Shown here in pieces: positions 9,204-17,729 of a DNA stretch of 64,000 bases (the stretch's first letter is position 1; each line of letters begins with the position of its first letter). The translations under genes and the position numbers were made by a program. Origin of the DNA: an uncultured Bacteroidota bacterium (GTDB lineage Bacteria > Bacteroidota > Bacteroidia > B-17B0 > Aurantibacillaceae); NCBI GenBank assembly GCA_903834765.1, contig CAILKE010000040.1:1-64000 (forward strand), given 5' to 3'. The notes beneath the pieces are model-generated. The model searched no databases, was not told where the DNA came from, and saw nothing but the letters and a program-made list of their open reading frames with translations.

Positions 9204-10652
9204 ATGAATTTTTTAGACCAAACGTACCAACGCTTTAAAAAAATAAACAATACCTATTTTATATTTGGGGTTTGCTTTTTTGCTATTATCATACGCGCAA
9301 TAGGCGTTGATCCTATTAATTTATCTATTGAAGATGCAGAGTTTTTTTATTACTCACATCCTTCTATGCCCTTCGATCAATTACTTTTAGTTTGCGAAAG
9401 AGGACTACCTATATTTGATTTTATTTTTTATAGAGGTTGGTTTTCTTTGGTGGGATTTAGCATTTTAAAAGGAAAAGCCTTATCCTTTCTTTTCAATATA
9501 GCTCTCATACCAACGGTTTATGCCTTATCAAAAAAAATAAAAAGTAGCGAAGCTGAAGCGAGATTTTCAACATTTTTGATTGTTATTTCATTGTCTTTTA
9601 TATCACTAGCTAATATTCCCAGATTTTATAATGAAGTGCTATTATTTTCCACATTGTCTTTTTATTTTTTTTTAGATTTTTTAAAACCTAAAGCCCCTGT
9701 GATAGGAATTTTTTGTTATGTTTTATTTACCAGCCTCGCTATTTTATGTCATTATTATTTTGTGTTTATTTTTATTAGTCAAGGAATCATCGCATTATTT
9801 TTTTATTTCAAAAAGCATTTATCTAAAATTAATATAGTTTTTGCAATTGTAAGTTTTATTTGCATTACGCTCATCATCGCCCTAGTGTTTAGCACATTTA
9901 TTTATTTGGTAAAGAGTGGCAATGAGTATCTCACTGATAGTAGTTCTCCATTCATTGTTTTTGCTCATTTATATATCTTTTTGGGACAAGACCCTGTTCT
10001 GTTCCTCTGCTGTTTGTTGTTATTGCTTTACAGTATTTATTTTTTGAAAACAAAAAAAACTCAAAATCTAAGCAAAACAACAATCGTATTATGGTTGCTC
10101 CTTACATTAGTATTGCCTCTGTTAGTTGATCTTTTATATAAGCCTATTATTAGAAGGGATTATAATTATATTTTATTTATACCCTTTTTATTATTAGTGT
10201 CTTGGGGTTTTGAGGCTTTGGAAAATAAATGGAAAGTGATTATTGTTTGTTTAATAATGTGCTCGGGCATAGTTAATATTTGCTTTATACAAAACTTTTA
10301 TACAACACCTGAAAATACCTTATACCGAACAGCCTATAATTTTGGAACTTTATCATATAAAATTTCACAAAAAAAAGTGCCCGTTAATACCCTAGTATAT
10401 TCGGAACAATACATGTCGTATAATCTATATTTTATGTATGTTTGGAACACTAATTATAGAGCAACGATTGATAGTTCTGAATTTAATTTTTCATCTGATA
10501 GTGTTATATATGTAATTAAGCATCAAGGTAAAATTATAAATCATGATGATCTTACCAACGAAAAAATTATGAAGTCATATGTTCTAAAAGACACAATTAG
10601 AGAAAGGTTTGATGTGTTTTATGTTTATAAATCTAGAAACAATCCCAACTAA
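9204..10652 (+). CDS. GT39-like integral membrane glycosyltransferase
   Basis: The 482-residue product has about ten to eleven hydrophobic segments and a C-terminal non-membrane tail (~residues 390-482). The first extracytoplasmic loop carries acidic residues (E43, D44, E46 in LSIEDAEF). In PMT/ArnT-type GT-C enzymes, such loop acids bind the metal or act as the base. Those enzymes move sugars from polyprenyl-phosphate carriers to proteins or lipids outside the cytoplasmic membrane. Acceptor and donor cannot be deduced. It follows pfkA by 61 bases and precedes the TPR gene by 78 bases, without a strong terminator in between. Distant alternatives are other GT-C membrane families. Confidence 0.7.
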   Translation: MNFLDQTYQRFKKINNTYFIFGVCFFAIIIRAIGVDPINLSIEDAEFFYYSHPSMPFDQLLLVCERGLPIFDFIFYRGWFSLVGFSILKGKALSFLFNIALIPTVYALSKKIKSSEAEARFSTFLIVISLSFISLANIPRFYNEVLLFSTLSFYFFLDFLKPKAPVIGIFCYVLFTSLAILCHYYFVFIFISQGIIALFFYFKKHLSKINIVFAIVSFICITLIIALVFSTFIYLVKSGNEYLTDSSSPFIVFAHLYIFLGQDPVLFLCCLLLLLYSIYFLKTKKTQNLSKTTIVLWLLLTLVLPLLVDLLYKPIIRRDYNYILFIPFLLLVSWGFEALENKWKVIIVCLIMCSGIVNICFIQNFYTTPENTLYRTAYNFGTLSYKISQKKVPVNTLVYSEQYMSYNLYFMYVWNTNYRATIDSSEFNFSSDSVIYVIKHQGKIINHDDLTNEKIMKSYVLKDTIRERFDVFYVYKSRNNPN

Positions 10653-10730
10653 CAGCCATAATATATAATAGAATGCTTCGATAGATGATATGCATAATTT
10701 TAGTAATTTTAATGCTTAAATTTTCAACAA

Positions 10731-12176
10731 ATGAGTAAGGTAAAAATAGTATTAGCTCTAATTGTTCTTTTTACAAACACTTTGTTTTCGCAAGGTAGGG
10801 ATGATAAAGAAAAAGACAAAACAGATCCTTTATTTGCAAGCGCTTATAAAAAATACGAAGAAAAAAATTTCCAAGGAGCTTATTTGGATTATACGGCATT
10901 TTTAGCAAAATTTCCGTTAGATGTAAATGCAATGTATAATAGGGGTTTGTGCGCATACGAACTATTAGATTATAAAGACGCTGTTGTTCAGCATTCTAAA
11001 AGTATTGCTGCAGGCCGTAAAAAATATGATGGTTATTATAGTCGTGGCTTAGCTAATTATCAATTAAAAAATTATCAAGTTGCTATTTTAGATTTTGATA
11101 CAGCTCTATTTTTAAATGCTAATTACGCAAAAGCCTATACTTATAAAGGCGCTTCATTAAATGAATTAAAAAAATATAATGAGGCACTTATTCAATTAAA
11201 CACTGCCGTTTCTATAGATAAGAATTCCGAAAATGCATTTTACTACAGAGCTATTGTAAAATATAATATGCAAGATTATAATGGGAGTGTAGCCGATTGT
11301 AATTTGTCTTTGGCTTTAACTCCTTATTACGATACGTATTTTTGGAGAGGATTAAATTTCATTAGTCTTAAAAAGTATAAAGAAGCAATTGCCGATTACG
11401 ACACTGTCATTAGTCATAAGCCTAAATATGCAACAGCTTATTATAACCGAGCCATCGCGTATTATGACTTAGGTAATTATGTAAAAGCTATATCAGATAA
11501 TTCCAAAGCTATAGAATACGATCCTAAAAAAGAAGTTGCATATTATAACCGAGCACTTTCAAAGTATGAATTGGAGCGCTATACAGAAGCAGAATCTGAT
11601 TTTAATGCGGCCATCGAGTTAAATTTGACAGATGCTAAACATTACAAATGGAGAGGCATAAATTATTATTACAATAAAAAATATCTATTAGCATTAGGCG
11701 ATTTAAATACCTCTGTAAAAAAAGATGCAAGCGATGAAACTGTTTTATATTATAGAGCTTTAACGAAATATACATTAGAAGATGATAAAGGTGTAATAGA
11801 AGATTGTACATCTGCGCTTGCTATTAATAAATCGTATGATACCTATTACCAAAGAGGAATTAGTAAGTATATGCTAAAAGATTATGTTGGCGCTATTGAT
11901 GATTTTACGGAATCGCTTAAACTAAAACCCGAATATAAATTAGCATTATTGGAGCGTGGTGTTGCCTACTATCAAACCGAAAAAGATGCCTTAGCAATGG
12001 CTGACTTAAATAAGTCAATTGAGTTAAATCCAAAATCTGAGAGAGCATTTTTATTTAGAGGTAAATTAAAAAAATACATGAATGATTTACCAGGCTCTTG
12101 TTCTGATTTAAAGCAAGCGAAAGCGCTTGGTAGTATTGATGCTCAGGAAGAGTTAACAAAGAACGGTTGTAAGTAA
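10731..12176 (+). CDS. Exported tetratricopeptide repeat protein
   Basis: The 481-residue product begins with a signal peptide (residues 1-20, ending LFSQ). The rest is essentially one array of roughly eleven 34-residue TPRs with the pattern YYNRA..Y.L..Y..AI.D...AI. TPR arrays make a curved helical scaffold for protein binding. In Bacteroidota, exported TPR proteins serve in periplasmic or outer-membrane assemblies, but no partner is implied by the neighbours. The final residues (GSCSDLKQAKALG...NGC) form a capping helix with two Cys that could pair. A -7-like TAATTTTA lies in the preceding 40 bases. Confidence 0.85.
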   Translation: MSKVKIVLALIVLFTNTLFSQGRDDKEKDKTDPLFASAYKKYEEKNFQGAYLDYTAFLAKFPLDVNAMYNRGLCAYELLDYKDAVVQHSKSIAAGRKKYDGYYSRGLANYQLKNYQVAILDFDTALFLNANYAKAYTYKGASLNELKKYNEALIQLNTAVSIDKNSENAFYYRAIVKYNMQDYNGSVADCNLSLALTPYYDTYFWRGLNFISLKKYKEAIADYDTVISHKPKYATAYYNRAIAYYDLGNYVKAISDNSKAIEYDPKKEVAYYNRALSKYELERYTEAESDFNAAIELNLTDAKHYKWRGINYYYNKKYLLALGDLNTSVKKDASDETVLYYRALTKYTLEDDKGVIEDCTSALAINKSYDTYYQRGISKYMLKDYVGAIDDFTESLKLKPEYKLALLERGVAYYQTEKDALAMADLNKSIELNPKSERAFLFRGKLKKYMNDLPGSCSDLKQAKALGSIDAQEELTKNGCK

Positions 12177-12186
12177 ACTTTTAACC

Positions 12187-12305
12187 TTCTTTTTGCTTAA
12201 TCAAAAAGAAGCAAAAAATCAAGCCAAAACACCAAATCCGTTTTTCTTCGCGCATTCTACGCTTCAGCTCCGCCAGAAAAAACTAGGATTTCACACCGTT
12301 TTGGC
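12187..12305. repeat. Large imperfect inverted repeat between convergent genes
   Basis: A short hairpin TTCTTTTTG/CAAAAAGAA (12187-12195 and 12202-12210) is followed by a larger one. GCCAAAAC (12223-12230) pairs with GTTTTGGC (12298-12305), AAATCC (12234-12239) with GGATTT (12286-12291), and GTTTTTCT with AGAAAAAAC inside. The enclosed sequence is GC-richer than its surroundings. No protein is encoded. It separates the TPR gene from a convergent gene and may act as a bidirectional terminator, but it looks like a dispersed REP or MITE-type element. Confidence 0.6.
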
Positions 12306-12375
12306 AAAACCTACCGCACTAACGCCTTGGCGTGACCAATGTATGCGGTAATTTAATGCATAGCAATATTTGTTT

Positions 12376-13467
12376 TTATTTCACAGCAACGGCATCAGGG
12401 TTATATAACACTTCGAGTGTGCCGCTTTTCTTTAAGTCAGAAATTAAGGTAGTTGTTTTATGTTTAGTGCCATCGTTAATGCTTATGGCTGCTGTGTTTG
12501 GCGGAATCCTACCTAAGTTGATGGCTTCCATTACTATCAAGTTTGAGCCAGGTTGTAATTGAATGGTAATTTCTTTTTTTATTTTCGATACCATTAAATT
12601 TTCTTCAATTAATTGTCCATTTACATAAATGGAAACAATATCTCCGTCCATTCTGTTTTTGTCCCAAACCATTAATTTCACTGTACCTTCGGCAGTATTC
12701 ACTGTTTCTTGAATCAATAATTTTCGTCCGTTTAATTTCCGACGATTAAATTTTAAAAATGGTTTTTTGATCAAGGTGGTGTCTATAGTTTTTGCAATGG
12801 TAGAATCTTTGCGTTTGATGTTAGTTAAAAGTACTGTGTCTTTTTTAACGTTGTTTACAATAACTGCAATGGTAGGAGTTTCAATGGTTTTAAGAGGAAC
12901 GGTTGTATTATTAAATACAAAATTATCAACTTGAGCCCAATTAGAAATTCCACCACCTGGCATTTGCACCGTAATATATTGTCCGTTTTGTTGCGCTATA
13001 AATGTAAAAGTGCGTTGTGTCCAAACGTTATTTGTGGGAGCAGAAGGCGACGTATAAATGACAGATCCGAAATCAGTATTTGTGTTAGAAAGCCCTATTT
13101 GTATAGCATCTGCAGGGTAGCTGTCCATTTTTCGATCATAAAAAGAAATGCTGTATGTTTTTCCGGCAACTAATGATTTTGATAAACTTAAAGCAATAAT
13201 ATCAGTGCCACCTCCAGTAATAGCCACGTACCAAGATTGATGTTGAGCGCCTGTGCCACCGTAAGTAGAAGAGGTTATAATATCCACATCTCCATAAGAA
13301 CCAAAGGCGGTTACGCCGGGCAACATCGCATTTAAAGCGGCGTTTGTTAAATTAATTTGATCAATGTTATTAGCTGAATTGTTTTCGAAATCACCATTGA
13401 TAAAGGTTTGAGAAAACATGGACTGAATTAAAAAAATGGAAACTAGGGTTGTAAAATAACGCATCAT
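12376..13467 (-). CDS. Secreted protein with a jelly-roll-like N-terminal module, unknown function
   Basis: The 363-residue product has a signal peptide (residues ~1-19, ending MFSQ). Residues 20-190 begin FINGDFENN and end QVDNFVFNN, the start and end pattern of CBM4/9-like and related galactose-binding jelly rolls (nGdFE ... iDdv.f). A linker with TIDTT and KKD follows. The C-terminal ~140 residues contain VWDKNRMDGDIVSIYVNG, a beta-sandwich-like segment seen in other Bacteroidota secreted proteins. There is no T9SS sorting domain. Either Met1 or Met2 could start translation. Substrate and function are unknown. Confidence 0.75.
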   Translation of the reverse strand: MMRYFTTLVSIFLIQSMFSQTFINGDFENNSANNIDQINLTNAALNAMLPGVTAFGSYGDVDIITSSTYGGTGAQHQSWYVAITGGGTDIIALSLSKSLVAGKTYSISFYDRKMDSYPADAIQIGLSNTNTDFGSVIYTSPSAPTNNVWTQRTFTFIAQQNGQYITVQMPGGGISNWAQVDNFVFNNTTVPLKTIETPTIAVIVNNVKKDTVLLTNIKRKDSTIAKTIDTTLIKKPFLKFNRRKLNGRKLLIQETVNTAEGTVKLMVWDKNRMDGDIVSIYVNGQLIEENLMVSKIKKEITIQLQPGSNLIVMEAINLGRIPPNTAAISINDGTKHKTTTLISDLKKSGTLEVLYNPDAVAVK

Positions 13468-13528
13468 CTTGTAAATTTTTAATAGAGATGCGCTTATTTT
13501 TAGTATTCCATAAAATTATTTTTGTTGT

Positions 13529-13936
13529 CTATGTATCTCTTTCTTGGCATAACTCCACCAATATGCCGTTCGTGCTTTTAGGATGAAGAAAACAGATTAA
13601 TTTATTGTCGGCACCGTACTTAGGTTCTTTATTTAAAATTTCAAAACCCTCGGCTTTTAAGCGTTCCATTTCAGAGTTAATATTATCTACCGCATAAGCA
13701 ATATGATGGATGCCTTCGCCTTTTTTATCAATGAATTTAGCAATGGCGCTTTCTTCGTTGGTAGCTTGTAATAATTCAATTTTAGTTTCGCCCAACATAA
13801 AAAAAGAGGTGCTCACGCCTTCGCTTTCTACGGCCTCTACTTTGTAATGGTCTTTCCCAAAGAGCTTTTTAAATAATTCGTTAGAGTGATTTAAGTCTTT
13901 TACAGCGATGCCTATATGTTCTATTTTTTGTATCAT
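13529..13936 (-). CDS. mce: Methylmalonyl-CoA epimerase
   Basis: The 135-residue vicinal-oxygen-chelate protein interconverts (R)- and (S)-methylmalonyl-CoA, linking propionate metabolism and succinyl-CoA. Its two beta-alpha-beta-beta-beta modules supply the metal ligands: His7 in KIEHIGIAV, the His in GIHHIAYAV and a Glu in the final ILVELCQ. Length matches the family. No methylmalonyl-CoA mutase or propionyl-CoA carboxylase gene is in the window. It is divergent from tatA, with a ~126-base shared upstream region. Confidence 0.92.
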   Translation of the reverse strand: MIQKIEHIGIAVKDLNHSNELFKKLFGKDHYKVEAVESEGVSTSFFMLGETKIELLQATNEESAIAKFIDKKGEGIHHIAYAVDNINSEMERLKAEGFEILNKEPKYGADNKLICFLHPKSTNGILVELCQERDT

Positions 13937-14036
13937 TTTATAAGTTTAGAAAGTTGAAATCCCTAGAAATGTTCTGTTTTAAAATGTTTTTTAACGTAAA
14001 AATAGCTGAAAAATCTATCTAAATCATAAAAAGAAC

Positions 14037-14044
14037 TATATTTG
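14037..14044 (+). promoter_or_regulatory. Bacteroidota -7 box (TATATTTG) for tatA
   Basis: TATATTTG lies 18 bases before the tatA ATG. No TTG -33 element is obvious at the expected distance. Confidence 0.6.
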
Positions 14045-14062
14045 TAGTCTAAAAATTACACA

Positions 14063-14260
14063 ATGACACAAGCATTAATCTTAGGAATGTTAGGCGGACT
14101 TGGAGCCCCAGAAATCATCATCATTTTAGTTATCGTTTTATTATTATTTGGAGGTAAAAAAATCCCTGAATTAATGAAAGGTTTAGGTAAAGGAATGAAA
14201 GAATTTAAGGATGCTAAAGACGGGAATTCTTCTGAGTCAACTGACGTAGAAAAAAAATAA
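14063..14260 (+). CDS. tatA: Sec-independent translocase subunit TatA
   Basis: The 65-residue product has the TatA layout: a short N-terminal segment, one membrane helix ([14 protein letters not shown]), the FGGKKIPEL hinge, an amphipathic helix ([14 protein letters not shown]) and a charged tail. TatA oligomers form the pore that moves folded proteins with twin-arginine signals. ActB in this window carries such a signal (SRRDFLK). No tatB or tatC is present here. An own promoter box and a terminator bracket the gene. Confidence 0.95.
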   Translation: MTQALILGMLGGLGAPEIIIILVIVLLLFGGKKIPELMKGLGKGMKEFKDAKDGNSSESTDVEKK

Positions 14261-14281
14261 TTTAATTAATAAACATTTTTT

Positions 14282-14312
14282 AAAAGCGTCTTTCTATTTG
14301 ATTGACGCTTTT
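14282..14312 (+). terminator. Hairpin terminator after tatA
   Basis: AAAAGCGTC (14282-14290) and GACGCTTTT (14304-14312) form a 9-bp stem with a 13-base loop, followed by a T-rich run. It lies only 20 bases before the chosen gatA start and overlaps any longer upstream start of gatA. Confidence 0.8.
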
Positions 14313-14331
14313 ATTATTTAACATTATAACT

Positions 14332-15744
14332 GTGTACACATTTACAACTATAAAAAATTTACAAACTGATTTGCTTGCAGGAAAAACATCGTGTGCGCAA
14401 TTAGTAGAAGAATCAATCCTTGCCATTGAATCTAAAAAACACTTGAATGCTTTTTTAGAAGTATTTACGCAATCGGCTTTAGAACAAGCTAAATTAGTGG
14501 ATGCTAAAATTGCCTCTAAAACACAAGGCAAATTAGCGGGTGTTGTTATTGGAATTAAAGATAATATTTGTTACAAAGGACATAAAGTATCTTGTTCATC
14601 AAAAATATTAGAAGGCTTTGAATCACTTTATTCATCAACTGTTGTTGAGCGTTTATTAGCTGAAGATGCAATTATTATTGGTCGTTTAAATTGCGATGAA
14701 TTTGCAATGGGAGGCAGTAACGAAAATTCTGCTTATGGAAATGTATTAAATCCTATCAACGAAAAAATGGTTCCAGGCGGTTCTTCTGGAGGGTCAGCAG
14801 CATCTGTTGCCGCTAACTTATGCCACGTAGCTTTAGGATCAGATACAGGAGGAAGTATTCGTCAGCCTGCTGCTTTTACTGGTACCTTTGGATTGAAACC
14901 AACTTACGGAAGGGTTTCTCGTTGGGGCTTGGTAGCGTATGGTTCGTCGTTCGATCAAATCGGACCTATTACTAAATCAGTAGAAGATGCAGCTTTGTTA
15001 TTAGAAATCATGGCAGGTAAAGATGAGTATGATACAACAGCTTCTCAAAAACCAGTTGGTTCTTATGTGACTGATTTGAATGATAAAAAATCATACAAGA
15101 TTGCTTATTTAAAAGAATGCGTTGAGGCTAATGGCTTAGATCCTGAAGTGAAAGCACATACCCTATCAGCCCTAGAAAAAATGAAGTCTAACGGACACCA
15201 AGTAAGCGCCGTTGATTTTCCATATTTAGATTTTTTAGTTCCAACGTACTATGTATTAACCACAGCAGAAGCATCGTCTAACTTATCTCGTTTCGATGGC
15301 GTGCATTTTGGTTTTAGAAGCCCTAATGCAACAGACTTAGAAAGCACGTATAAAAAAACGCGCAGTGAAGGATTTGGCAAGGAAGTGAAGCGTCGTATTA
15401 TGTTAGGTACGTTTGTATTAAGTGCAGGATATTATGATGCGTATTATAGTAAAGCTCAAAAAGTGCGAAATAAAATCAGACAAAAAACACGAGAGATATT
15501 ATCTCAATATGATTTTATAGTAACACCTTCAACTCCGAGTACAGCTTTTGAATTTGGAAAAAATAGTCAAGATCCTATTAAAATGTATTTAGAAGATATT
15601 TTTACCGTTCAAGCTAATATCGTTGGTTGCCCAGCAATATCAGTGCCTAACGGAGTACATAGTAATGGATTGCCAATAGGTTTGCAATTAATGGGACGAG
15701 ATTTTGAAGAAGGAGATTTATTAAACATGGCAAAACAGATATAA
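14332..15744 (+). CDS. gatA: Aspartyl/glutamyl-tRNA amidotransferase subunit A
   Basis: GatA is the amidase of GatCAB, which converts Glu-tRNA(Gln) or Asp-tRNA(Asn) to the amide forms by glutamine hydrolysis. The product has the amidase signature: catalytic Lys in GIKDN, the cis-Ser in GGSSGGSAAS, and the nucleophile region GSDTGGSIRQPA. I chose the GTG at 14332 (470 residues, starting VYTFTTI). The in-frame TTG at 14302 sits inside the preceding terminator stem. The C-terminus ends GDLLNMAKQI, a little shorter than in some homologues. gatB and gatC are not in the window. A palindromic repeat follows. Confidence 0.95.
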   Translation: MYTFTTIKNLQTDLLAGKTSCAQLVEESILAIESKKHLNAFLEVFTQSALEQAKLVDAKIASKTQGKLAGVVIGIKDNICYKGHKVSCSSKILEGFESLYSSTVVERLLAEDAIIIGRLNCDEFAMGGSNENSAYGNVLNPINEKMVPGGSSGGSAASVAANLCHVALGSDTGGSIRQPAAFTGTFGLKPTYGRVSRWGLVAYGSSFDQIGPITKSVEDAALLLEIMAGKDEYDTTASQKPVGSYVTDLNDKKSYKIAYLKECVEANGLDPEVKAHTLSALEKMKSNGHQVSAVDFPYLDFLVPTYYVLTTAEASSNLSRFDGVHFGFRSPNATDLESTYKKTRSEGFGKEVKRRIMLGTFVLSAGYYDAYYSKAQKVRNKIRQKTREILSQYDFIVTPSTPSTAFEFGKNSQDPIKMYLEDIFTVQANIVGCPAISVPNGVHSNGLPIGLQLMGRDFEEGDLLNMAKQI

Positions 15745-15760
15745 GTTAATCAAAAACTCT

Positions 15761-15814
15761 GTCACGTCGAGCGAAGTCGAGACGCTTATAGTTCTCGACT
15801 TCGCTCGAACTGAC
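15761..15814. repeat. Palindromic repeat with TCGAGCGAAGTCGAGA core
   Basis: A near-perfect ~22-bp stem runs from 15761-15782 to 15793-15814 around a 10-base loop. The core TCGAGCGAAGTCGAGA/TCTCGACTTCGCTCGA recurs at 26721-26875. It is non-coding, between gatA and mrp. It could form a hairpin in the transcript but lacks a T-tract. Confidence 0.85.
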
Positions 15815-15840
15815 AAAAAATTAATAAAAACAAAAATCAA

Positions 15841-16935
15841 ATGGAAATAACAATTGATAGCGTTATAGATGCTTTAAAATATGTAGACGATCCAGATCTT
15901 AAAAAAGATTTAGTGACTCTTGGCATGATTAAAGATGTTGTAGTAGATGGAAAGAATGTTGCCTTCACTGTTGTATTAACAACTCCTGCTTGTCCGATGA
16001 AAGACATGATACATAATGCTTGTGTGAACGCCATTAAACATTATGTAGATAAAGACGCTATTGTTAATGTGAACATGACGGCTAATGTAACATCCACACG
16101 AGATAAAGATTTAGGTACGTTATCACAAGTGAGAAATATTATTGCAGTTGCATCGGGTAAAGGTGGAGTAGGGAAGTCTACTGTATCAGCTAACTTAGCA
16201 GTAGCATTGGCAAAACAAGGCGCTAAAGTGGGTTTAGTAGACGCTGATATTTATGGACCATCTCAAACCATTATGTTTGATGTGCAAAACGAAATGCCTG
16301 GAAAAGGCGAATACGAAGGCAAACCAAAGATGGCGCCTGTAGAAAGTTACGGTGTTAAATTAAACTCTGTTGGTTTTTTAGCCGGACCTGATCAGGTAAT
16401 AGCTTTGCGCGGACCAATGGCATCAAAAGCATTAACCCAATTGTTTACAGATACCGCTTGGGGCGAATTGGATTATTTAATTGTTGATTTACCTCCAGGA
16501 ACTGGCGATATACAAATTACGTTATGTAGCTCCATTCCTATTACAGGAGCAGTTATTGTAAGTACGCCACAGGCAGTTGCGTTAGCAGATGCTCGTAAAG
16601 GAATTGCTTTATTTAAATTGCCAGCGCTCAATGTGCCTGTTTTAGGTATTGTTGAGAACATGGCTTATTTTACGCCAGAAGAATTACCAAATAATAAATA
16701 TTATATTTTTGGAAAAGATGGCGCAAAAAATTTAGCAGCCGAAATGAATTTACCTTTATTAGGACAAATACCTTTGGTGCAAAGCATCCGCGAATCGGGA
16801 GATGCAGGCCGTCCGGCTATTTTACAGGAAACTACTCCGCAAGCATTAGCCTTTAGAGAAATGGCTCAAAACATAGCGCAACAAGTTGCTATATTAAATG
16901 CGAATAAGGTTAAGGAGAAAGTGGCTACAGCTTAG
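15841..16935 (+). CDS. mrp: Mrp/ApbC-type P-loop ATPase, iron-sulfur cluster carrier
   Basis: The 364-residue protein has an N-terminal MIP18/DUF59 domain (~1-85, with a TTPACPMKD segment). A MinD/Mrp-type ATPase follows, with the deviant Walker A SGKGGVGKST (~residues 104-113), a switch region DADIYGPSQ, and VDLPPGTGD. Members transfer Fe-S clusters to apoproteins. The C-terminal CxxC that binds the bridging cluster in many homologues is absent: the segment reads ENMAYFTPEELPNNKYYIFG. I think this is common in Bacteroidota, but have not tested it. A hairpin terminator follows. Part of its 3' end is duplicated at 23167-23285. Confidence 0.93.
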   Translation: MEITIDSVIDALKYVDDPDLKKDLVTLGMIKDVVVDGKNVAFTVVLTTPACPMKDMIHNACVNAIKHYVDKDAIVNVNMTANVTSTRDKDLGTLSQVRNIIAVASGKGGVGKSTVSANLAVALAKQGAKVGLVDADIYGPSQTIMFDVQNEMPGKGEYEGKPKMAPVESYGVKLNSVGFLAGPDQVIALRGPMASKALTQLFTDTAWGELDYLIVDLPPGTGDIQITLCSSIPITGAVIVSTPQAVALADARKGIALFKLPALNVPVLGIVENMAYFTPEELPNNKYYIFGKDGAKNLAAEMNLPLLGQIPLVQSIRESGDAGRPAILQETTPQALAFREMAQNIAQQVAILNANKVKEKVATA

Positions 16936-16952
16936 TTTAAATTACAAACATC

Positions 16953-16987
16953 AAAAAGCTCCTTCAAATTTTTGAGGGAGCTTTTTT
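16953..16987 (+). terminator. Terminator after mrp
   Basis: AAAAAGCTCC pairs with GGGAGCTTTTTT around a short A/T loop. The T-run ends 8 bases before the 3' end of the convergent response regulator gene, so it may serve both strands. Confidence 0.9.
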
Positions 16988-16994
16988 GTTGGAT

Positions 16995-17729
16995 TTAAAA
17001 CAAATTCAATTTCTGTAATAAATCTTGGCGACTATTTTCACTTACTGGAATTTCTTTTCCATTTATTAAAACCTCTTTAGGATTTACTTTTTCAATATGT
17101 TTAAGGTTCACTAAAAAGGAACGATGTGTTCTGAAAAAATTAAATAGACTTAATTTTTCTTCAACTACTTTTAAGGTGTAGCTTAAAATGTATTTAGTTT
17201 GCTTTGTATAGATTATACTATAATTGTCGCAGGCTTCGGCATACAATACATCAGCGTAATTTACTTTTACCAAGCTGTGTTTGTCTTTAATAAAAAAGTG
17301 GTCGTTCACTAAAAACGAATCAGAAAAGGATACTTGTGTATTTTCTTTTTGCAAATTAAAACTATGCCAAGCTAAATTTATTTGTGTTTGAATATCGCTT
17401 GCTTTAAAAGGTTTTACTATAAATCCAAATGGGTTTGTCAGTTTAACTCTTTCTAAAGTTTTAGAATCTGTATTTGATGAAATAAAAATAAATGGTTTTT
17501 GTTGATGTTGGTTGATATAATGAGCTAAATCAATTCCATCTGGCCCATCGCCTAAATTTATATCTAATAAAATTAAATCAGGATTTTCTTCTTCTAGCAG
17601 TTCTTTCGCCTCTAAAAAATTATCTGCTATTCCGCTGCATATAAAACCCGCGTCTAAAACGTATTGTTCAATATGATCAGCAATTAAAGGCTCGTCTTCA
17701 ACTATTGCAATTTTTAAATTAGTTGTCAT
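16995..17729 (-). CDS. LytTR-family response regulator
   Basis: The 244-residue protein has an N-terminal receiver domain with the acidic pair E11/D12, phosphoacceptor D56 (LILLDINLG) and a conserved Lys in IVKPF. The C-terminal LytTR DNA-binding domain (~residues 145-244) includes YAEACDNYSIIYT, FFRTHRSFLVNLKHIEKV and IPVSENSRQ. LytTR domains bind direct repeats in promoters with beta-strands. Its start overlaps the end of the sensor kinase gene by 11 bases, so the two are translationally coupled and form one two-component system. Target genes are unknown. Confidence 0.95.
   Translation of the reverse strand: MTTNLKIAIVEDEPLIADHIEQYVLDAGFICSGIADNFLEAKELLEEENPDLILLDINLGDGPDGIDLAHYINQHQQKPFIFISSNTDSKTLERVKLTNPFGFIVKPFKASDIQTQINLAWHSFNLQKENTQVSFSDSFLVNDHFFIKDKHSLVKVNYADVLYAEACDNYSIIYTKQTKYILSYTLKVVEEKLSLFNFFRTHRSFLVNLKHIEKVNPKEVLINGKEIPVSENSRQDLLQKLNLF

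Noticed and set aside
12332-12562. A 76-codon open frame opposite the secreted jelly-roll protein
   Set aside because: It overlaps the 3' end of a well-supported minus-strand gene and has no recognisable content.
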